Assembly (NCBI GenBank): GCA_017512725.1
Contig: JAFWEW010000040.1
Coordinates: 1-64,000, forward strand
Length of the DNA stretch: 64,000 nt
From: Solobacterium sp.
GTDB lineage: Bacteria; Bacillota_I; Bacilli_A; Erysipelotrichales; Erysipelotrichaceae
Direction of reading: 5' to 3'
The number at the start of each line of letters is the position of its first letter. Position 1 is the first letter of the stretch. Position numbers and translations under genes: made by a program. The notes beneath the pieces were generated by a model. The model worked only from the letters and a program-made list of their open reading frames with translations. It was not told the DNA's origin and searched no databases. This document shows, piece by piece, positions 26,111 to 33,796 of this stretch.

Positions 26111-27073
26111 TTACCTTCCCCAGGTCTTATACAGTTCTTCGCAGATCCCGATATACCGGATCGCTCTCTCCGGAGAATTGACCGGACTTGAACAGAGACC
26201 GGAACGGATACAGTCATTGTAATGACTGAGCTCATAACGGAATTCATAGGTACAGGGGAATGATTCCTCTGCCGTAAGAATTCCGTTTTCATATATCATC
26301 GCATGATCTGCTTTCCAGAAATCCGGTACCACAATACGTGCATTATCAAGGTATATCTTCAGATCATTGTCAAACAGAATATTTGTTGAAACCCCCAGTG
26401 AGGCAAGACAGTTGTTTTCAAGACGGACGGAAAGCGTAATCTGTTCTTCCACACCGCTTTCCCCAAAGGAAGCCTCTCCATGGCACGAAACAATCTTTCC
26501 TCCAAAGAATTCCGCCATACGGAAGAAATAGGCCTCATTGGCAATCAGAACCCCGCCGCCGAATTCCTTCTGCCGGTTCCATCCTGCGATATAGGAGCCT
26601 CCGACATACGACTGATGGAATTCCATGAACCGGATTGCCCCGAGATTCCTCTCTTCAATCTGTTCCAGAACATACGCATATACCGGCAAAAACGGCGTCT
26701 TGATTGCTTCGGTCAGAAACAGATTCCTGGAAGCTGCCAGTTCAAACAGTTCTTTCGCCTGTTCTGCATGCAATACAAACGGCTTCTCCATCACTACATG
26801 CTTGCCCGCAAGAAGCGCATCTCTGGCATACGCATAATGAAGACTGTTGATCACCGGAATATATACCGCATCGATTTCCGGATCGTTCAGCAGTTCATGA
26901 TAGTCGCCATAGGCACCGGGAATGCCAAAAGCAGCTGCAGCTTCTTCTGCACGCTCTTTTGTTCTTGAGGCAATTGCGGTAACAGTACCGGTACCGGTTT
27001 CCTCCATGGCATTTACGAACCGCTTTACCGTGGAAGCGGTGGAAAGAATCCCATAACGAATCTTATCCTGCAT
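26111..27073 (-). CDS. Gfo/Idh/MocA family oxidoreductase
   Basis: A 320-residue NAD(P)-dependent oxidoreductase. The Rossmann strand IRYGILSTAS near the N-terminus and the family signature MEKPF (Glu96-Lys97-Pro98) in AGKHVVMEKPF are clear; Lys97 is the usual catalytic residue. The C-terminal alpha/beta domain (about 125-300) would bind a sugar or polyol. The cofactor loop is degenerate (STAST rather than GxGxxG), as in some members. No sugar operon adjoins it, so the substrate is unknown. Its end nearly touches the convergent small gene. Confidence 0.88.
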   Translation of the reverse strand: MQDKIRYGILSTASTVKRFVNAMEETGTGTVTAIASRTKERAEEAAAAFGIPGAYGDYHELLNDPEIDAVYIPVINSLHYAYARDALLAGKHVVMEKPFVLHAEQAKELFELAASRNLFLTEAIKTPFLPVYAYVLEQIEERNLGAIRFMEFHQSYVGGSYIAGWNRQKEFGGGVLIANEAYFFRMAEFFGGKIVSCHGEASFGESGVEEQITLSVRLENNCLASLGVSTNILFDNDLKIYLDNARIVVPDFWKADHAMIYENGILTAEESFPCTYEFRYELSHYNDCIRSGLCSSPVNSPERAIRYIGICEELYKTWGR

Positions 27074-27251
27074 AACAGCCCTCCATTGATTTCCTTAGAC
27101 TGATTTCATTATAGAAAAGAACATCGCTCTTCCTTCTTCCGATTCCCAAAAGGAATACAGAAACCGGAAACTGACCATTCCCGGATACCTGCAGAAAGGA
27201 AAAGGAGCTGTTTCTGCTCCTGTTCTCATGCATCATCACGATTCTGACTGT

Positions 27252-27479
27252 TTCGTTCTTCTTTCTCCAGAATTCTTCCGAGAATTCCCTGCGCTTTACC
27301 AGTTCTTCCATTTAGCCGGCAGTAATAATACCTGCAGGAAGTGCGACGATCGCAATTCCAAAGAGAGACGATGTCATCGACACCAGTCTTCCGATTACCG
27401 TAACCGGAAAGATATCTCCATAGCCTACGGTTGTCAGGGATACAGTTGCCCAGTATACCGCATCAAAGAACGAATTGAA
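27252..27479 (-). pseudogene. truncated voltage-gated potassium channel
   Basis: The frame encodes the pore and last helix of a Kv-type channel: FFDAVYWATVSLTTVGYGD, then SSLFGIAIVALPAGIITAG. These match the intact channel at 54831-55601 almost residue for residue. A TAA at 27314-27312 interrupts it where a Tyr codon is expected (AG-stop-MEELVKRRE continues in frame, like AEYMNELGK in the intact gene). Upstream of 27479 there is an in-frame TGA and no trace of helices S1-S5. It is therefore a 3' remnant with a nonsense mutation, about 40 bases downstream of a small double-glycine gene. Confidence 0.85.
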
Positions 27480-27519
27480 TCAGTCAAACACATCCCTGGA
27501 TCATCAGGATTGTTCACAA

Positions 27520-27738
27520 TCAATTCTGGTGATTCTCTTTCTGCCGGGATGTGCGTTCTTCTCTCAATATCCGTAAACATCTACTGCAGTAGCCGCCGTT
27601 ATCTCTCCATTTACAGACAGAAAGATGGCAGCCGCATCTCTGGCAGGTAAGCCCATATGCGCCGCCTGATACCTGTTCCGCATTAATGTCAGTCAACTTA
27701 TCCTTTTCGGACTTGATTTCCAGCTTCTTCTCTTCCAT
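27520..27738 (-). CDS. double-glycine-leader cysteine-rich small protein
   Basis: A 72-residue protein. The N-terminus (MEEKKLEIKSEKDKLTDINAEQ) ends in VSGGAYG with GG at 25-26, a double-glycine-type leader. The rest holds Cys32, 35, 37, 42, 51 and 54 in TCQRCGC...C...YCSRC, compatible with a zinc ribbon or disulfide knot, and a basic tail. The start at 27738 is chosen because AAGGGAG lies 9 bases upstream. It is divergent from a similar gene at 27942 and separated from it by 203 bases. No processing transporter is nearby. Alternatives are a non-exported zinc-ribbon protein or a bacteriocin-like or signalling peptide. Confidence 0.72.
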   Translation of the reverse strand: MEEKKLEIKSEKDKLTDINAEQVSGGAYGLTCQRCGCHLSVCKWRDNGGYCSRCLRILREERTSRQKENHQN

Positions 27739-27941
27739 TCTTTTCATCTCCCTTAACCATGAAAGTATACGAACAATCAGACATCTGTCCACTGATTGTG
27801 AAAAGGCCAGGAAGAATCAGATCCTCACAGATCGTGCGTATTCTGTATGTGACTGCATTTTGCAGCCACTTTTTTTCAGAAACTGTGTGGATTCTGTTCT
27901 CAAAAAGCGTATATAGTTATGTAAAGGGAGGAAATAATCTC

Positions 27942-28118
27942 ATGGAAGATAAGAAAATTGAACAGTGCGCTGAAAACATTGCAGGCGGAAGCCTTGCATC
28001 TGCAAAAGGCACCGATTATGACCGCTGCCCGATGTGCGACAATCCGACACCGGTAGAAAGCAACGGACGCTGCCATTGCTCGAACTGCGGACACTCCTGG
28101 ACCGCAGGCAGCCACTAA
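27942..28118 (+). CDS. double-glycine-leader zinc-ribbon-like small protein
   Basis: A 58-residue protein that starts MEDKKIEQCAENIAGGSLAS, with GG at 15-16 as in double-glycine leaders. The mature part has CPMC (Cys29, Cys32) and CHCSNCGHSW (Cys44, 46, 49), an almost textbook zinc ribbon. A strong AAAGGGAGG ribosome site lies 10 bases upstream and two hairpin terminators follow. It is divergent from the related gene at 27520-27738; the shared MxDKK/MEEKK start, GG and paired Cys suggest one family. Whether it is exported and what it does are unknown. Confidence 0.75.
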   Translation: MEDKKIEQCAENIAGGSLASAKGTDYDRCPMCDNPTPVESNGRCHCSNCGHSWTAGSH

Positions 28119-28132
28119 TCCATTTACGGATG

Positions 28133-28156
28133 ACACCGGCACAGCCGGTGTTTTTT
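28133..28156 (+). terminator. rho-independent terminator
   Basis: Perfect ACACCGGC/GCCGGTGT stem, 3-base loop and T-run, 14 bases after the zinc-ribbon-like peptide gene. Confidence 0.92.
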
Positions 28157-28161
28157 CATTT

Positions 28162-28216
28162 AAAAAACTTCCAATGTATGATCAGTGACTGATCACATTT
28201 AATTCGGAAGTTTTTT
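28162..28216. terminator. large bidirectional hairpin terminator
   Basis: AAAAAACTTCC and GGAAGTTTTTT flank a perfect inner palindrome, TGATCAGT-G-ACTGATCA (28179-28195). With A and T runs on both ends it can stop transcription from either side; it lies 14 bases after the beta-helix gene on the minus strand. Confidence 0.8.
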
Positions 28217-28230
28217 ACATCGTTCTGTTT

Positions 28231-29934
28231 TTATTTTCGAAGGGTTTTGATCAGCAGTACTGCAAGCAGAACCACTGCGATCCCTCCGGCAATGATTGCC
28301 ACCGGGCTTAAGGTATTGGACGTTTCTGCTGTTTCGGCTGCCGTCTCCTGTGCCGGTTCGGTTTCTGCCGCAGTTTTTTCTGAAACTGTACCTTCCGGCC
28401 GGTTCACACGATAGTCTTCATAGCTGACGGAAGCCGTCGCACCGAAGAAATCTGCCGTGTCACTGTAGGTTGTGACCGTAACGGTATATTCACTGTCACC
28501 CTCAACGTATACCGTGCCGTCGGTACCGACGATGGAAACGGTCTTGCCCTCGGCATCAGCAATTTTCCCTTCGTTATACAGATTTGTGACAACCGAATTG
28601 CCGGTTACGATCCAGGAACTTTCGGAGTCGATGGAAACACTGGCATAGCCGTTTCCGCCACTACCGGCATAAGTCTCATCATTCAGGATCGCTCCCGTCA
28701 GTACGCTTCCCTTCTGCATGTAGAAGTCGAGATTGGAGATACTGTCCCAGATGATATTGCCGTTCATCTTCTGGTTTACGGCCGTGAAATCGGTATCGGC
28801 ACCGTTGGCACCTGCAGTGCCCCAGCCGCGCTGATTGGTATTTCCGGTTACCATCAGGAAGTATTCACTGTCTTCACTGGCAGTGATTTCAACATTTTCC
28901 AGATAGAACTCGGACTGCGTATTAGTGGTATAGAATAAACCACCGTTGTTTGAGGTCAGGGATCCGCCGATCATGTAGAACGCGGAGTTGCCTTCCTCAG
29001 AGTCACCGGACATGGACTGATACAGAATCACGGACCAGGTATGGTCATTCTGTTCCAGATCACTCATATTCGAAGTCAGATCGGTATCGAAGAGCCGGAG
29101 TGTATTCTTGCCTTCGATACAGATGCCTTCTGATCCATTGGCGGTCAGCACTGCATCATTGACGGTAATATCCGCTGTTACATACACTGCAGGGGAGCCG
29201 TTCCCGTTTGTGACGTAGGTGCCTCCGTCGACGACCATGGTTCCGCCGCCGCGGTCACTGCGGATCGCAGCAGAGCTTTCACCCTGTGTTTCGACATCGA
29301 GGTTCCAGGCATAGACCGTTCCGCCTCCTGCGGCGTGGATCCCTCCTGCGGTATTTCCGCTGGTACGGATCACTGTGTCACTGATATAGGTAACGCCATT
29401 ACTGTAGGAGAACGCACCGGCAGCGCCGTTTGCGTCCGTCGTGATCGTACCGTCGTTAATAACTGTGGTTCCGTCGGTTGTGAGTACTGCTGCACCAACA
29501 CCATAGAAGCTCGAACTGTCACCGCCCTGACTCTCCGCACTGGTGCGCTTGATTTCAGGTGTATTCAGGGTTACCGTTCCGCCAGAGACAAGAATTGCAT
29601 TCTCATCGGTTCCGGTGGAGTCATAGGTTTCACCGGTGGTTTCCGTATCACTGTCATAGGTGGTTACAGCTGTCCATTCCGTTACCGCATCTCCGCCGCC
29701 TCCCGGCTGTCCTCCTCCCGGCATTCCTCCTTCCGGTTTCTCACCGGGTTTTCCATCCGGAGGTGTTCCTTCCGGTGCACCATCCGGGGGAGTTCCGTTC
29801 GGTTCCCCGCTTGGCGGATCCCCGGGCCCTTCTGCATATACATTGGTAATTACCAGTTCCATACCGGTCAGCAGTAATGCCACAGAGAGTGCTGCACTGC
29901 ATAAAGACCTGGCAAATGGTTTCTTCTGTTTCAT
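28231..29934 (-). CDS. surface-anchored beta-helix protein
   Basis: A 567-residue secreted protein: signal peptide (about 1-34, ending VYA-E), a Pro/Gly-rich low-complexity stretch (GPGDPPSGEPNGTPP and on, to about 82), then a long region of short repeats rich in Gly, Thr, Asn and Asp (GGTVTLN, GGTMVVDGGTYV, DGTTVINDGTITTD) typical of a right-handed parallel beta-helix. A Glu/Thr/Ala linker and a C-terminal membrane helix (SPVAIIAGGIAVVLLAVLL) with a basic tail anchor it. There is no LPXTG. The start is ATG at 29934, with GAAGGAG 8 bases upstream. The architecture resembles pectate-lyase-fold adhesins or autotransporter-like passengers. No catalytic site can be identified. Confidence 0.8.
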   Translation of the reverse strand: MKQKKPFARSLCSAALSVALLLTGMELVITNVYAEGPGDPPSGEPNGTPPDGAPEGTPPDGKPGEKPEGGMPGGGQPGGGGDAVTEWTAVTTYDSDTETTGETYDSTGTDENAILVSGGTVTLNTPEIKRTSAESQGGDSSSFYGVGAAVLTTDGTTVINDGTITTDANGAAGAFSYSNGVTYISDTVIRTSGNTAGGIHAAGGGTVYAWNLDVETQGESSAAIRSDRGGGTMVVDGGTYVTNGNGSPAVYVTADITVNDAVLTANGSEGICIEGKNTLRLFDTDLTSNMSDLEQNDHTWSVILYQSMSGDSEEGNSAFYMIGGSLTSNNGGLFYTTNTQSEFYLENVEITASEDSEYFLMVTGNTNQRGWGTAGANGADTDFTAVNQKMNGNIIWDSISNLDFYMQKGSVLTGAILNDETYAGSGGNGYASVSIDSESSWIVTGNSVVTNLYNEGKIADAEGKTVSIVGTDGTVYVEGDSEYTVTVTTYSDTADFFGATASVSYEDYRVNRPEGTVSEKTAAETEPAQETAAETAETSNTLSPVAIIAGGIAVVLLAVLLIKTLRK

Positions 29935-30047
29935 AATCGTTTTCTCCTTCACGTGTCCTATGGTAAAGGCGGAATGTGAAGTTTTTCTGAAGGCAGTCTG
30001 AAATTCCGCAGGTTTTTCGTTATCCGTTTGAAATCGATATTGGCATT

Positions 30048-30084
30048 AAAAAAAAGCAGCCAGAACTTCCTCACAAGTTCTGAC
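30048..30084 (-). terminator. terminator of the PTS-HAD operon
   Basis: CAGAACTT/AAGTTCTG stem, 6-base loop, then GCTGC and eight T on the minus strand, 9 bases after the HAD gene stop. Confidence 0.85.
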
Positions 30085-30092
30085 CGTTTCTT

Positions 30093-30914
30093 TTAAAACA
30101 GATGTTCTTCAATGTAATCCGCAAACCCGTCATGTTTGCAGTCATAGCGGGTGATGTCATCTGCGATTGCCTTGGTGTCATCACTTCCGTTCTTCAGGCA
30201 TACACCCCAGGCAGCTGTTTCGATCATTGCGTTGTCGTTGGTCGTATCTCCAAAGGCCATGATCTCTTCCAGGGCATATTCTCCCATTTCATTCAGCTGT
30301 TCCAGCGCAAATCCCTTTGAGATTCTGGGATCCATGAATTCGATCAGCGTAGACTGTGTTTTCAGGGCGGAGAAATCCGGGTCCGGATGACTGTTCAGCC
30401 AGGCTTCCGCCCGTGCGGTTTCTTCTTCCGTCATCCGAAACATGATCTTGACGTTTTCTTCTTCGTACAGCTTTGAGATATCATCCGCAACGACGATCTC
30501 CCGTTCGGCGGTCTTTGCGGATTTGTGGATCATCGCATCGACTTTGACACACAGCAGTTTCTGGTGCCAGTACATGAACGGATTGCAGTCAAACTGCTTC
30601 ATGACTTCGACTGCCTTTTTCAATATCGCTGGCTGAAGCTTGTAGTATTCATACAGCTTATCCTGTTTCAGGCTGTACAGCTCTGCGCCGTTCTGACCGA
30701 TCAGTACGTCGAACGGAAAAGAAAATCCCCAGCGTCTGGCATAATCGACCAGTTCTTCATACGGTCTGCCCGATGCGATTCCAAAGCCATAGCCTCTGTT
30801 ATGAAGCTCATTGATCACCCGGATCGTACGGTCGCTTAAGATACGGTCCCAGTCATACAGCGTACCGTCAATATCGCATACGATCAGACGGATCTTCTCA
30901 AACTGCCGGTTCAT
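30093..30914 (-). CDS. Cof-type HAD phosphatase
   Basis: A 273-residue HAD hydrolase with a C2B (Cof) cap. Motif I is VCDIDGTLYD (nucleophile Asp14, acid Asp16), motif II IASGR, a Lys in PRISKG, and motif IV FGDTTND; the phosphatase site is complete. Such enzymes act on sugar phosphates, pyridoxal phosphate or flavin nucleotides. The start at 30914 has GGGAAGGG upstream, and the gene overlaps the end of the PTS permease gene by 17 bases. This coupling suggests it dephosphorylates the sugar phosphate imported by that permease. Confidence 0.9.
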   Translation of the reverse strand: MNRQFEKIRLIVCDIDGTLYDWDRILSDRTIRVINELHNRGYGFGIASGRPYEELVDYARRWGFSFPFDVLIGQNGAELYSLKQDKLYEYYKLQPAILKKAVEVMKQFDCNPFMYWHQKLLCVKVDAMIHKSAKTAEREIVVADDISKLYEEENVKIMFRMTEEETARAEAWLNSHPDPDFSALKTQSTLIEFMDPRISKGFALEQLNEMGEYALEEIMAFGDTTNDNAMIETAAWGVCLKNGSDDTKAIADDITRYDCKHDGFADYIEEHLF

Positions 30915-32241
30915 TGCTGCCCTTCCCGATGACATAGGTTACTGCTGCCGCAACCACAAAGCCAATCACTGCTGAAATGATACTGTGAAGCAGATTCAGT
31001 GTCGTTCCTCCCACATAGTTCAGAAAGCAGAGGAAGCTGGCACTTGGAATAAAGTTGTATCCGATTACACCGGTGATGCCTGCATAAAGAGAACCCGCAA
31101 AGCATCCGGCCATCAATCCGATAAACGGTTTCCGGTACTTGAAGCCGACCCCGTACAGTGCCGGTTCGGTTACCCCGCCGATGATCTGCGCCAGGGCACA
31201 GCTGATGCAGGAAGACCGCTCCTTCGCATTCTTTGTACAAAGAGCCATGCCGACTGCCATTCCGCCGGTCGCAAATGCCGTGGCTGCACACATTGGTGTA
31301 ATGATCGCTTCCTGGCCAGCCGATGCCAATACCACAAAGATCGAAGAGATAAACAGCCAGTGCATGCCGCTCATGATAATGAATTCCCAGAAGGTACCAA
31401 GCAGTGCAATCGTAAGCACCGTAACGATTCCGCCTCTGCTGCCAAGGGAGATCAGCCCATTACACAGTGCTTCTCCGATTACCGAACCGGCCGGCGCAAG
31501 AATGCACAGCGACAGAGGCAGTACAATCGCGACGGTTAAGAACGGGACGAATACATCTTTCAATGCCTCCGGTACAACTTTCTTCATCGCAAGTTCGATA
31601 TATTTCATACATGCGACGGAAAGGATGATCGGAAGGATCGTAGACGAATAATTCAGCGGTGTAATCGGGAACCCGTATACCGTAAACGGAGTCTCATTGA
31701 CCGCCAGATCCATAAACGTCGGATGGATCAGGATGCCGCCGAGAAACAGGCCGAGGATCGGTGTTACGCCAAGTACTTTCGCACTGGTATAGCCGACGGC
31801 GACCGGAAAGAAATAGAAGCCCGCATCCCCGACAAACGTCAGAAGTGTATACAGATCGCTGTCTGCACTCAGCACTTTTAACATATCCGGGCCAAGCACC
31901 GATGCCAGAGTCTTGAACATCGCTGCCGCCATTAACATCGGCATCAGCGGCACCAGTGACCCTGCCAGCACATCCATGATCTTTTTCAGGACCAGCCGGA
32001 AGGTCAGCTTTTCTTTGGCATTCCAGAGTTTCAAGAAACCAGCTGCCGCTTCCTTACCGGTTTCCCGATAGATCAGCTCAAGCTTTGTTCCATCCTGAAC
32101 CACTCGTTCGATGTTTTCATCTTCCCCGATATCAACCGGCTCATCTGATTTCAGGGTAATCAGAATACCGGCAGGCGTTTCCTCTGCTGCTTCAATGCCG
32201 TCTTTCCCCTTTAGTTTTTCCAGCAGTTCTTCCGATGTCAT
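30898..32241 (-). CDS. PTS EIIC permease with degenerate EIIB domain
   Basis: A 447-residue permease of the glucose/beta-glucoside PTS superfamily. Residues about 85-440 are the EIIC domain with roughly ten helices and the family signature GVTEPALYGVGFKYRKPF. The N-terminal 60 residues look like an EIIB domain (LLEKLKGKDGIEAAEETPAGILITL) but the phosphorylated Cys of the usual CxTRLR motif is absent. The protein would need a separate EIIB or may have another role. No EIIA is present. It overlaps the downstream HAD phosphatase gene. TTGACA lies about 58 bases upstream of the start, without a matching -10. The sugar is unknown. Confidence 0.83.
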   Translation of the reverse strand: MTSEELLEKLKGKDGIEAAEETPAGILITLKSDEPVDIGEDENIERVVQDGTKLELIYRETGKEAAAGFLKLWNAKEKLTFRLVLKKIMDVLAGSLVPLMPMLMAAAMFKTLASVLGPDMLKVLSADSDLYTLLTFVGDAGFYFFPVAVGYTSAKVLGVTPILGLFLGGILIHPTFMDLAVNETPFTVYGFPITPLNYSSTILPIILSVACMKYIELAMKKVVPEALKDVFVPFLTVAIVLPLSLCILAPAGSVIGEALCNGLISLGSRGGIVTVLTIALLGTFWEFIIMSGMHWLFISSIFVVLASAGQEAIITPMCAATAFATGGMAVGMALCTKNAKERSSCISCALAQIIGGVTEPALYGVGFKYRKPFIGLMAGCFAGSLYAGITGVIGYNFIPSASFLCFLNYVGGTTLNLLHSIISAVIGFVVAAAVTYVIGKGSNEPAV

Positions 32242-32355
32242 AAATTCACCACCATTCCTGTATGTAGTTTCATTTCATCACACCTTCATTCATTGTCAAC
32301 CGGACTAATGTTTAAATTTGTATTGGTTATTGCGTTAAGCAATTTAGAAAAGTAT

Positions 32356-32389
32356 GTAAAAAGCCGATCATTATCTGAGATCATCGGCT
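32356..32389 (-). terminator. hairpin after the DUF4143 remnant
   Basis: AGCCGATGAT and ATGATCGGCT arms and TTTTT on the minus strand. It is downstream of the ATPase fragment and may be its original terminator. Confidence 0.75.
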
Positions 32390-32446
32390 GTACAGCAGTT
32401 TGGTGAATCATTCATTCTGCCAAAGAACCATTCATCAATACCGGAA

Positions 32447-32785
32447 TCAGATAATGGCGTCATCCAGCAGGAAGTCAAGGATACCGATATTCAGGATCCC
32501 GTTGTCATCATACCAGCGCCTGGGAATATCATGACGCACAATAATCTTTGGGAACGAATCTCTGGTAAGCGCAAATGGCCTGTTTTCAGCAATCACCTTC
32601 TCTTCCGTTTCCAATGCGTACGCAGACTGAATATACGTCTTCTTTCCTCCGAAGGTGGCAATGAAATCGATTTCTCTTGGAACCTGTACCGGTCTTCCAG
32701 AACGGTTCTTTTCGGTACCGTATACAATTCCGATATCCACTTCACAGCCGCGGATCCGCAGATCATTGAAGATAATGTTTTCCAT
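32447..32785 (-). pseudogene. C-terminal remnant of a DUF4143 AAA ATPase
   Basis: The 112 codons match the last quarter of DUF4143-type ATPases: MENIIFNDLRIRGCEVDIG, EIDFIATFGGKKTYIQSAYAL and the end IGILDFLLDD correspond to MENAIYNELIYRGFHVDVG, EVDFVVNKGSERYYIQSALAL and IGLFDFLLNE in the intact gene at 36696-37985. The Walker-bearing N-terminus is missing, and the frame upstream of 32785 meets a TAG within about 12 codons (TAG at about 32821). It is a decayed gene, not a domain protein in its own right. The remaining 198 bases to ccsA contain no recognisable coding sequence. Confidence 0.85.
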
Positions 32786-32983
32786 GATTTTGTTGCGAAC
32801 TTGCTTATAATACTATGTAAGTTCTCATTAGATTGTTTCGCAATGGAAAACGTCTTATCTTTCCGTTTCAGGAAGACCGGTAACGGGTTTGACGTACCGA
32901 TCTTTCAGTTCTGTTTCCATATACTGTATTATTGTTCCATTAAAAAAAGACTTAAGGGTTACCTTACCTTAAGCCATACCATT

Positions 32984-33796
32984 TTACATAAATGCTTTGA
33001 CTGCAGCCGCACCATACGAATGCAGACCCGGTATCAGGGTGTTCACCCCGATAAAGGTGAAGAGCACGACCGGCACTGCAATGACCGCAAATACCGCCAT
33101 CCGGTGCCCCTTCCATTTCCGGTTCAGCCGCAGGTGCAGATAGACGCTGTACAGCAGCCAGGTGATCAAAGCCCATACTTCTTTCGGATCCCAGGTCCAG
33201 AAGGAAGACCATGCCTGTTCTGCCCAGATCGCTCCGGAAACAATCGTTACAGTCAGCAGGAGAAGACCCAGTGCGATCAGCCGGTAGATCATGTAATCGA
33301 TATCTTCCAGGATCGCTGCTTTGGGATCCTTTTTTTCGGTCACCAGGTACCGGATTCCGGCTGCACCGGCCAGAATGAATGATGCATAGGAGAATGCCGC
33401 AGTACCGATATGGAACACAAACCATACGCTGCGAAGTGCCGGCATCAGTTCTTTAATGCCCCGCGGCTGGAAAGCCGCATAGGAAAGAATCAGGAATACC
33501 ATCGGAATCGCTGCCGTTACAAGCCAGTCTGCCTTCACTTTTTCTTTCAGAATAATAAGCATCAGCGCAATGCCAAACGAGAACGTTGCCGCAAATTCAA
33601 ACTGATTGGACATCGGAAAACGGCCGGCCGCAATTCCCCGGGCAACCAGATAAGCTGTTGAAAGCGCAAACCCTGCAAGAAAGATCCACCATGCATATTT
33701 CATCAGATCTTCTTTATGAAACGATGCACCGAGGAACTGCAGGATCATCGCGATGAAGTAACAGACCAGTCCTGCAAAAAACAAAGCATCCAGCAT
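32984..33796 (-). CDS. ccsA: cytochrome c biogenesis protein CcsA/ResC
   Basis: A 270-residue polytopic membrane protein of the haem-handling family. The WWD signature reads SSFWTWDPKEVWALITW (about 215-231), with conserved His in FHIGTAAF and near VYLHL. About eight helices are visible. With Ccs1/ResB it exports haem and attaches it to CxxCH motifs of c-type cytochromes. Its ATG overlaps the stop of the ccs1 gene (TAATG), so translation is coupled, and both follow nrfA. This genetic link gives the pair a clear client. The thioredoxin-like and CcdA partners of system II are not in the window. Confidence 0.93.
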   Translation of the reverse strand: MLDALFFAGLVCYFIAMILQFLGASFHKEDLMKYAWWIFLAGFALSTAYLVARGIAAGRFPMSNQFEFAATFSFGIALMLIILKEKVKADWLVTAAIPMVFLILSYAAFQPRGIKELMPALRSVWFVFHIGTAAFSYASFILAGAAGIRYLVTEKKDPKAAILEDIDYMIYRLIALGLLLLTVTIVSGAIWAEQAWSSFWTWDPKEVWALITWLLYSVYLHLRLNRKWKGHRMAVFAVIAVPVVLFTFIGVNTLIPGLHSYGAAAVKAFM

